From Mycosarcoma maydis (Eukaryota > Basidiomycota > Ustilaginomycetes > Ustilaginales), in the NCBI RefSeq assembly GCF_000328475.2, contig NC_026489.1, positions 1-64,000 on the forward strand: DNA of 64,000 nt, read 5' to 3'. This document shows, in pieces, positions 23,340 through 33,100 of the stretch. Made by a program: the position numbers and the translations under genes. The notes under the pieces were generated by a model. It made no database searches and was not told where the DNA came from. It saw only the letters and a list, made by a program, of their open reading frames with translations. Within the stretch, counting starts at the first letter, position 1. Each line of letters begins with the position of its first letter.

Positions 23340-25553
23340 CTACACGAAAAGAGCCGGGTGACGAGCTGAGTCGTCCAAGGAGCGCTTGGTCCGCGCATCT
23401 GTCTGCCATCCTTGGTGAGCAACATGTGCGGTCGGTCGCTTCTGGAATCGATCGGGGATAGCCGCGATCTCGTCTTCCCCCTCTAGGAAGACAACTCCCA
23501 TTCCTGCCATGTGGTGTGAAGTGACTGCAGCCAGATGCGCAATAGCGTCGCAATACAGAACCACCAACGTTGAGTGTGCAACACGACGAGTCAGCGCATA
23601 TCCGGATCCAAGAAAGAAAAACGCATCGATGCATCGATAGACTCACTGTGACAGTGCAGCATCCAAGCACCAGGATTGTCAGCTACAAAGCGCAATACCA
23701 ACCATCCCGCCGTAGGCAGCAAAAACGTATCGCGCTTGGGCGGGTTATCGAGGTTGAGCTGCACACCATGCGCCATAGCTTCGGCGGCACTTTGGAATTG
23801 CCAATCGTCATACTCGTTGGATCCCAATACCCAGAACTTGTGACCGTGCAGATGGATCGGATGCGGTGGTTCGGCGGGCGCTGGAAACAGAGCGTTCTGT
23901 GCATTTTGCAGAATCACATCCACCACGTCTCCCTTGGCGATGCGGATCAGCCAATCTGGATCGCGCGTACCAGTGTACTGGGACGAGTTGGAAAACAAGA
24001 CGGGCAAATTCAACTCTTCTACCATTCGAAGCGGGCGCGATGCGATCGAAAACACGGTTGGCTCGCTCTGGTTAGCGTGGAAGATCAATGTCCTGTCGAC
24101 CTTGGACGGTGGCGCGTCGGCGATGAATGGCATCGACTTGATGGGATCGTATGTGCTGGTACCCTCAGCAGGTGTAGCGTTGTACTTGACGTGCGATCGG
24201 CTCATGTCGCGCCATGGATCCGCGACCGAGACGCTGGTCTGCTCCGTCGTTCGTCGCTTCTGGTGCGGCGCATCTTGGTATCGCAAAATTCCAACGCCTC
24301 CCATCACCTGGGCGAATCCAGCGCTATTCGCTCGAATGTAGTAGTCGCCTCCGTCCGGCTTGTCTGTCCTGACCATGACTCCGTACCTCTGACCGATGCT
24401 GACGGGCAATGCCTGCACTTTTTCCGGAACAATGTAGTCTCCATCCGCTGAAATCACCCACAGATCGTGAGCGTCGATGCTGAAAACCCACGTCCACTCG
24501 CCTCCCACATTGGCAAGGTTGATCAAGGTCCACTCTGAATGTGTCGGAACGATCTCGAGCTGGCCAGTGCTGTTGCTGCATCCCATGGGCGACGTGATGG
24601 TGTGAGCACTGTAAATGCCCGAGCCTGGGATCACAAGGCATCCACGCGCATCCAACTTGCTCTCGAAGAAGGGCATAGCGTCGAACCGACCGCCCGCAGC
24701 TTGATTCAGCGTCTCGGCGCTAGCACAATAGATGCTACCTTTGCCGTTGAACAGCACACTGTCGACGCACGTGGTTGGACGACCGCTCGCAAAGAACATT
24801 GCCAGCGCCTCGTCCTCTTGCACGTGTTTCCAATCGTACAATGCCAAGTTTCGAGGCGAGTCTTCGGCTTGTTGCATAGCGGCCACTTGGTCTCCACTTG
24901 GATCGATCAGCTGGAACGGTCGTGGACGCTGCGCCGATGGTCGGATGTACAGCAGCCCTTTCACCCCATCATCCAGGTAGCCGCGCAGATGAGCGTGGTA
25001 CCAGTGTAGACCTGTTTGATTCGTCGGTGTAAACTTGTACGTGTAGTCGCCCAACGGAGGAATCGCCCATTGCGTTACTCCCGGAACACCGTCCATTTCC
25101 GGACTACCGATCTGCAAGATTCCGTGCCAGTGTATCGTGATATCCACTGGCAGGCTGTTGTGGATTGAAATCTCGACATCGTCACCTGTAGCCGCCTCAG
25201 ACCGACGCGTTAGCTCTCGTTACCTAAACCCATCAGGTCGCCGTTATCCAGGGCTGGCTACGGCTACTCACCTTGGTCCAATTCCAGCACTGGGCCAGGC
25301 GTATGTCCATTGATGCCAAACGTCATTCGATAATGACCATCTTCTCGAAAGCATGCGAGTAAGACCAACAAGCAACGTGAATCAGCCAAGGATTGTTTGA
25401 AAAGTGTTTCTTCGCCAGCTGTCAATTGTACACACCTGGTGCCTCGTATAGCGGTGAAATGGTCCAGTCATGCTGTACCGTCTTTGCAAACACCATCCAA
25501 GTGCTAGAAAGCACTAAAAGCGCTGTGAAAAGTGGTGATATGTAACGCTGCAT
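23340..25553 (-). CDS. aox1: Secreted multicopper oxidase (laccase / ascorbate-oxidase type), Aox1-like
   Basis: Four exons: 25553-25436, about 25343-25272, 25185-23647 and 23524-23340, giving about 637 residues. The N-terminus from ATG 25553 (MQRYISPLFTALLVL...) is a signal peptide. All four copper motifs are present: HWHG, HWYHAH, HPIHLHGHKFW, and, only after splicing the last intron (donor GTGAGT, acceptor CTGCAG), HCHITSHHMAGMG. Reading through that intron would lose the last copper ligand and stop early. The acceptor of intron 1 is uncertain by three bases (25344 or 25341). It oxidises phenolic substrates with oxygen outside the cell and could couple cluster products into pigment. In U. 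maydis the gene is called aox1; assignment rests on family and gene order. Confidence 0.88.
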
Positions 25554-26410
25554 CCTTGTACACAGTGGTGGTCGAGCGTAAAAAGGCGTCTTCCCAACCG
25601 TCAAAGCAACGCAGATATACGGCCAGCAAAACTCCGATGATTACTTTGTTGTGCCCACCACCGTGCAGTCATCTGCGAGCAAGGATCGGGTAGACGAGTT
25701 GCGCAAATCTGCAGCATGACCCATCTCGAGCTGGGCAACCAACTCGCGCAGTCTACTCGGTGCTAGTCGGGTATCGTCGCTAACGGGTAAGTGTCTACTT
25801 GACGCTTGTCACAGGCACGAGGTGCAGTCTCGACGCTCGAACCTCGCTAAAGTGTACTGCCAGAGCATTTGGCAGCCTCCGGCAGCGTTGCACGTTGTTT
25901 TCAACCGCGCATGTGCGCCAGGCTACCACTCCGTAACTGCACGCCTGCTACAAGCTGGGTCTTCTGGTGTGTGCGATCGATCGCGCAAACAAAAGCTTGA
26001 ATGGCACGAAGCGGCTCTACCGCTGATAAATGACGGCAAGCGGTATATGGACACAGTGGCTGGTGATATGGCTCTACGAAAGAGAACGCGAGTATTTGAG
26101 TCTTTTGGTTGGTGCGCCTCTCCTGTAGAGAACGAAACGTTACATGCAGGCGTGGCTCTGGTCCGCACCTCCTCGTCCGCAGGCTTCACAGATCGATACA
26201 CCGATGCTCTTAGCGATGGCCCGCCTGGTGCGAGCCAATACGCCGCTCAGGTCTCCAACACAAACATCATGATGCCGCGCCACGTCAAAGATTGTTGCAC
26301 CGATCAACGGTGTCAAGAGAAGACTTTATTGGACAACATTCGGAGCGAAAGGAGGTCTGAACCAAGTGCGCATTTGTGTACAGAGTAAAACTGCAAGTCA
26401 TATCCACGAC
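25554..26410. promoter_or_regulatory. Region upstream of aox1
   Basis: About 850 bases between the aox1 start and the 3' end of the GMC enzyme gene on the same strand. A CGGGTAA element is at 25784-25790. A 188-codon open frame on the other strand starts at GTG, has no motif and is not accepted as a gene. Confidence 0.45.
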
Positions 26411-28388
26411 TCAATGATGATAATGAGAAGAGCGAATGAGATGCGCAGCGCGTTCAGCAACCGCATAGACAGCGGACTGAATCTGCGTGGTGGGGATTTC
26501 GGGGAACACGCTAGCATCGACAATGCGCAGTCCATCAACGTTGAACACGTTGAGGTTTGTGTCGACCACGCCCTGCTCGCGTGTGCTTGCCATGCGTGCA
26601 GTACCGCAAATGTGGTGGATGGTAGCCAAGGATTGATAAATGGCCTCATCAATTTGGTCGTCGGTCTGGATGTCGAGACCAGGCGAATTTTCATCCACGA
26701 GAATGCTGGCTAGTGAGTCGGAAAGCATGGCTGCACGCAGCCTCTTGAAGCCCCATCGCAAGATGTTGAGATCCGCAGTGGACGACAGATAGTTTGGGTT
26801 CACCAGAGGAAGCTCTTCGGGACAGCTTGAATTGAGTCGAACGCTTCCTCGTGACTCGGGCGTGGTTAACACAGGGATCACAGTCACAAGCTGCCTCATC
26901 GACGAGCAGTATAAAGATCAAGAAAAGTTTGGTGAGCTGGGTGAGCTGATCGCCATCGTCTTTGCTGCCACAACGCTCTGCTCGCACTTACATTTTCGGT
27001 ATTGGATGGGTTAGCAAATAGCGCAGTGTTAAACAGGTACTGCAAGTGGTTTTGGTCTTTCGGCAATTGCTGGTGGTACGTAGCATTCCAGGCTTCGAGC
27101 AAGTGGTCGGGCACTCGCTCGGCAGCTTGTGAGCCGCCCAGATCCGAAGTGAGCTCGCCTTTGTTGCGCCTGTAGTCATTCTGCAGCTCTTCAAGGTAGG
27201 TTTCGTTCAGCCACTGAGCAGTGGTGGTGATGTTATCTCTAACCCGGTAGGTAAATACGGGAAAGACGTGATCAATTGCATGCGATCCTACGGCGGGCGA
27301 GTTCAAGATAGTTTTGATTCCGTGCTTTGCCAGGTGCCGAGCTGGTCCAATACCAGATAGCATGAGCAATTTCGGTGTCTGTACCGCCCCGGCTGCCAAG
27401 ATTACTTCTCGCCGAGCTTTCAACAAGACCTTGTTCTCTGGTTTCAAACAATGTTTGAGAAACGAATGTCAATACTTCACTCTTTGGCTATCACAACAGG
27501 TTTGCAAGACTCACTGGAAACAAGGTCGGTTACCCAGACACCGTCGGCGATTCGCATTTTGGAGCGAATGCGAATCTTGTCGGCCCGTGTTCGTGTAAGG
27601 ATACGGACATTCTTGCGGCTCTCGAGGAAGGGCATGTGGGCTGTTGCAGCCGAAGATCTGGTGCTGTTGCTAGGATCAATCGTCATTGTATGATAGGCGA
27701 CACCGATTGAGCTTCCTGCATTGAAATCGATCAGCGGAAATGAAGGTCCACCGTTTGTGCTATTCTGGAAAGCGGCGACAAAGTAGCTTGCAAATCTCTC
27801 TTGATTGTGCGGATACGAGACTTGTACGGGCCCCGTCGTGTTGACGTAAACGCTTGCATCATATGGAGAAACAGCAACGTCGGTGTCTAGCGGGTTGAAG
27901 TGCACCGACTTATCAAAGTATCTGACCATGTTCGACCAGGACCAAGCCGTGTCATTGAGCTGAGAAGCCCACTGATCGAAGACGGATGGAGCACCACGCG
28001 AGTAGGCCATGAAGTTGACACTGCTTCCACCACCCAGGCCAAAACCTTGCTGGTATACGATGCTGCGCTGCTTCGCATGTTGCTGGGGAGTGGTGGTAAG
28101 GTTCCAATCGTATTGGCCTCCGCTCAGTCTGGTCACGAAACCAGGGACGCTGACGTTGGTAGAGCCCCTGGGATCATCGCCAGCTTCAATCACCGTCACA
28201 GTGATGCTTGGATCCTCTGAAAGTCGCGAGGCGACTACCAGTCCAGAAATCCCGCCTCCGACGATAATGTAATCCGACGTCAGGTGCTTCACCGCTACTG
28301 CGTGCACACTGGCAATCGTGGCAAGTCCCACGAGCAACAGCATGCGCCAAAGATGCTTGTAAGAAGTCGCAGAGCTGCTTGAAGCCAT
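26411..28388 (-). CDS. vbs1: Secreted GMC flavoprotein, versicolorin B synthase-like
   Basis: Three exons: 28388-27515, 27437-26992 and 26890-26411, giving 599 residues. Donors are GTGAGT and GTAAGT; acceptors are CCAG and GCAG. The N-terminus has a hydrophobic signal sequence (LLLVGLATIASVHAVAV). Family hallmarks are the FAD-binding YIIVGGGISGLVVASRL, GLGGGSSVNFM, EVILAAGAVQTPKLL with SGIGP, the HHICGTARM segment, and the C-terminal RIVDASVFPEIPTTQIQ with YAVAE. In the last block the usual His near the active site is not in its normal place, as in non-redox GMC cyclases such as versicolorin B synthase (inference). In U. maydis vbs1 is needed for black pigment. It shares a divergent promoter region with a small secreted protein gene. 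Confidence 0.87.
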
Positions 28389-29008
28389 CTTGAAGAAGCT
28401 CAGATGTCTAGGTCAGCGCCGTGTATGTAAGGTATCTATGCTGAATTTCAGAAAGATATCAAAGTGTAGGTTGCAATATCACCCTTTTAACGCTTCTCGT
28501 CGTTGCGTTGATCTCCGGAACGCTCGCCACGACTTTCTATGAGGATTTACACCATAGCTACTAGTAAACAGCTGTCATGGCCCTACAGACGTCCCGAAGC
28601 AGACCGACGCCGTACGAAGTACCGTATGCCAAGCTGCCCCATTAGTGACTCACCAGGCAAAGACTCTTTAAAAAAATGCTTAAAAAAGATTTAACGCCGG
28701 GTAACGGCGAATCACGAAGCGTAAACGCAGCTCTTGTAATGAAGCTAGCTCGTCGTTTTACCCTGGGTCGCCATCGTCGCTGAACTCGGTCGGTCACAAT
28801 CACGAACGGCTTGCAAGTGAAGCGTGCCGTTCGTACTTTGTCCTTTCTGATAGTTTCCAGGTGAGAGCTTTTCCAATCGCGGGTAGATGCGGCTCAAAGA
28901 GTATTACATAGGCGGACGCAGCAATCACGAATCCTTGAAACTTCTGCTGCCTCTACCTCTTCGGCTGACGTTCTCCTTACTCGAACTTGTACAGCCCTCA
29001 ACGATACT
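28389..29008. promoter_or_regulatory. Divergent promoter region, vbs1 / small secreted protein 2
   Basis: 620 bases with two elements of the GGGTAA type: CCGGGTAA at 28697-28704 (inside a short palindrome, GCCGGGTAACGGC) and TTTTACCC at 28756-28763. No gene is seen. Confidence 0.5.
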
Positions 29009-29656
29009 ATGATTGGCTCACACATTCATAGCAGCGTGAAGAAAGCGATCATGCTATTGGTGCTTGTCATGATGGCTCTCTGCCACCATTGTGCTGCTCA
29101 GACGCAAAACCCGGAATTTTTGCCCACTGCTGGAACGGTTTCTGCGCCTGCTGCCAATGCCATCTTGAGAGCAGACGGTTCCAATATCCACATTTTCTAC
29201 AATGGTGTCGGTAAGTCTCTGCTCTGGTGATTAAGCTACGATTGCTCGATGATGATCCGTCTGACGGTTATGACGATCGAAATCTGTTCTCAACGGACAA
29301 CAGCTGCGGAAGGATTCGAAAGCACACGATTGGAGCTTTACCTGCTTACCACAACCAACGGTCTCTCTGCGCCTGGCGTGGGTAATATCTCGTCTGGCTA
29401 TCAGCGTTTTGGTGGTCTGCCTGCTTTGGCCAATTTGCCACCCAACGATTTCCAGAACGGCACTTCTGAATCACTTCGTAATGATCGTCGCTTCAACGCG
29501 TACAACTACACCTTGCCTCTACCCAACAACTCTGCAGCAGGAAAGGTGGCTGCTAACCTCACTTTCCTCGAGTTCTACCGTTCGCCCGACGACCAGGGCC
29601 TCGTTTGGGTCTCACTCAACTACCATCCAGTACTCATTGATGCCAGTGGCTATTGA
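29009..29656 (+). CDS. Small secreted protein, paralogue 2 of 3
   Basis: Two exons, 29009-29210 and 29304-29656, giving 184 residues. Intron of 93 bases with GTAAGT donor and ACAG acceptor. The signal region is MLLVLVMMALCHHCAAQ; translation may start at 29009 or at this internal ATG. Shared family motifs: FYNGVG, LPPNDFQNG, FNAYNYTLPLP, FLEFYRSPDDQGLVW. The intron lies about 10 codons later than the first intron of the other two paralogues. It is convergent with PKS-B. Function unknown. Confidence 0.8.
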
Positions 29657-30155
29657 AGCAACTCAACGTGGTCCATTTCAATATCAATCTATTGCGAACA
29701 AGAAGCAGTCGTGAAGAGTGCATTCAGCTGAAAGATGGTATGATTTGCGCTTGCAAAGGCATTCTTTCTCGGTGAATCCGAAACAGTGGACAAGAGCTCA
29801 CAGCAGACCAGGCCTGATGAGACAGTGCCTTCAGATCCAGAGTGCATAGCTATTGGAGTATGCGGTTTCCGAAGTCATTGCTGAGCTTGTCAGTAGTAGC
29901 AGCAGGCGACCCAACTGCCCAGGCAGCCTCCAAAGGCTTGTTTCGACGTCTGTCAGGCAACATTGGCTCGATCGTTTCTACTGTGATAGTGGCTTCGCAA
30001 TCTGCACCTAATGTTCAAACGAAGTTCAACAGGTTCAATGTTCAACGCTTGCTTGCTCGTCAAGGAGCCTTTGAATCTCTTCTCTATGTACATATGACTT
30101 GGTACAGATGTTGCGAAACTACGTAACAGCCGAGCGAGGAAGCGATGCTTCAGTG
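29657..30155. other. Convergent intergenic spacer
   Basis: Between small secreted protein 2 and the 3' end of PKS-B. No gene or repeat is recognised. Confidence 0.5.
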
Positions 30156-33100
30156 CTATGGCCCGGCCAAGAAAGAACACACCTTCTCCAGCTCGGTCGA
30201 AAGACTGGCTACATTGCGCTTTGCAAAAGGCGTAAAGTGGTTGCCTGCAATCTCGCAGCACATGGTCAATTGTCCGATGTGATCCCATCCCAACGTAGCA
30301 TAGTTCTGCTGCTCGCCACCATAGCAGTTGCGTTTGAGAAGCCAGCCGTGTCTTTCAAAGTCGCTCTCGCTGAGGTTGCAAGTCCAGTAGGATTCTCGAC
30401 TTCGAAGCAGGCACAAGTCCAAGGTGGCAGTACCGTTGGTCGATTTGTTCGACTCTAGGACGGATCCGAGCGCCGTATTCGCGTCAAGCTTAGCGCGCTT
30501 GGCATAGCCGACCATGGCAGCACCAGAACGAAGGAAGGACGCTTTGATGAGCTGGCGCGTCAGCCCAGAAAGACGATCGACCTTGTCCGAGTGACTGCGA
30601 TCGTCGACTCCATTTGGCGTGGAGCGCGTCTGAGGCATGAGCGAAGCAATGATCGTAGCGTCCAGGGGTGTGTGATCCAAAGGACATGGCGAATCGATGG
30701 CCACGGTGCCTAGAACACGCTCCGAGCCGGATCGGTCCTTGAGCTGGTAGCCAACTTCCCATGCCAGTACACCTCCGAACGACCAACCGCCCATGATCAA
30801 GCCACCGTCTCGATAGACCGAATCAATCCTATCCGCCAGCATTGAGGCATGCTCGACAATGTCCAAGGAGCCAGCCGACGGATCCCACATGCGCTCATGG
30901 TGCAGGATCCAGATGTCCCGAGTCTGATCCGCAGGAAGTGAGCATGTTGTAGTTGCGATCCCGGAGCCATCGGCGCAGAGGAACAGCGGTGCTGCTCCTG
31001 AACTGTTGCCAACACGGATACGTACCGGATTCTGCTCCATGCGAAGCGCTTTGCGCAGGAACTGTGCGTCGGTGCTCGAGATGCTGTGCCAGCTGTCTGC
31101 TGCGGTCGAGATCGGCACAGTAGGCTTGTGGTTCTGGTCGAGTGTGATCGCCTTCTTCCCGCCTTCGACTACAGGGCGCAGCGTGCTGGTCTGAGCGTGC
31201 GCAGTGGCCTTCACTGAAATATCAGCGTCTCTTATCGACTCTTGAGCTGCTTTCTCTGGCTTTGGCGGGCAAACAGCGCTCAAGTACTCCTGGAAAGTGA
31301 CGTCGTTCGAAATTAAGTCAACGTCGAGCTGTGCTGTCCCAAATTCTGTACGAAGGGCCTGTACGAGCTCAAGAATGCCAAGAGAGTCCAATCCTAGTTC
31401 TTCGAGGGTTGCGCCGTGCTGATCGGCCAGCCCAGCTGTTGACGTGCCAAGGATCCTGGCCAAAACTTCGGCAGCTTGAACTTCTGCAGCTTTGCTATTT
31501 TGAGTAACAACTTCCTTCTGAGGAATGCCAGGATACTCCATAGCTGCCGCTGAGCTGCTGTCAAATGCCTCGACCAGCGGTGTCGGTGATGCGCTTTGCA
31601 CAACGTCAGTGTCTCGATCCTTTGCTCCAAGGCCATCGTCTGAGCTGGCGAGTTGGGCGAGATCTGCAATGGTCAATCCGGAGTCGATTCCGATCTCTTC
31701 GAATCTTGCGGCAAACTGCTTACCAACGCTCTTGTTGAGGTACGAGATGAGTTCGATGAAGAGCAGCGAATCTACACCGAGCTCTTCGAGAGTGCTTTTG
31801 GGATCTATGCTATTCTCGTTGATGCCCGTCGCGAGTGCAATTGTGCTGATGATCTTTGGGAGCATGTTTGTAGGCCGGCCAGATACCTTCTTCGCATGTG
31901 GACTTGCGATCGTGTCTGAAGTGTTGGTGTCTGAACTGTTGCGTTCCGCTGCGCTTCGGCACACCGCCTCTGCAGGCATGGGAGCGACATGTGCAGCACT
32001 GATGCAGGTTGATCCGTTCAACACTGAAAAGAAAGACCGCTTGGAGAGCTTCTTGAAACGGATCTTATCGACCGAGACGATGACTCTGCCGTTCAGCGAA
32101 AGAGCCTGAGCACTCGCCAAAAACGATGACGTCCTAGCATCCCACTGTAGCTCTACTGCGATCTGCTGGACCGAGTCATGCTTGCTGGCCATGTCAAGAT
32201 ATCGCACCTTTCCAACACTTTGAGCGATAAAGACGACATTGCTCTGATACTGCGGTGATGTGTGCGCCATGTAGCCGCATGCGTGGAGAAGCGTGTCTTG
32301 CAGGATCGGACTGAGAACATACTCTCCAGACCACATCTGCTTGTGGATCCGCTCTTTCGCCTGATCGGTGAGAGTTGCTTCGCCATTCGTAGCATCCTTT
32401 GTCGTCCGAAGACTTGCAATTGTCTGGTACAAGTCGGAATAATCTACCACTCTGTCAGCAAATGTAGCGTATAGATCCTTCTGTGCAGTGGAAAGCACCG
32501 GTGGAGATGGTGTTACGATTCTCGCGACATCGATTGTCGAGTCGGCGCCCATCGGTTTCACAGCAAGAGACGCCGACGCGTGGCTGGTAACTTGATTCTT
32601 GCCGCTGCACGATAAACAAGAGGACAAGATCGTCACTGAGTATACCATCCCTCGATCGTTTTCGAGCTCAGTGATTCGTTTCAGCTGGCAGATGATCGAG
32701 CCTGGATTCGCTTCGTCGTACCGGAGAGGCGCCGAATAATGGACGTCGGCCAGCTCCAAGATGTTCGGATTGGAGTGTGCTGTTTCGCTACAGGCATTCA
32801 GGTGCTTCTCGGCGGATGCCAGCATCATCTCGTGGTAGACAGAAGCCGGGCACATCCCAACTCCTGCGACCTTGTGACCCAGTATCTCGTCCTTGACTTC
32901 ACGGACAGGCAAGACATAAGCTGAAATACCTTGTTCGCGCACAGAGTGTATCTGACAAGCCTCGACTTGATAGCGCTTTTTTGCGGTTTCCGTAGATGGG
33001 CTAGCTTGACCGTGGGCACTTGCTGCTGCTGCGACCAACGTCTCGGCGGAAGCACCATTCGTCTGGATTTGCTGCTTCTGTAATGCAGCCTGTGCCACCT

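Noticed and set aside
23570..24451. 293-codon frame antisense to the multicopper oxidase
   Set aside because: It overlaps the certain, motif-rich aox1 coding sequence and lacks its own motifs.
25822..26388. 188-codon frame between aox1 and vbs1
   Set aside because: GTG start, no recognisable motif, and it occupies the aox1 upstream region.
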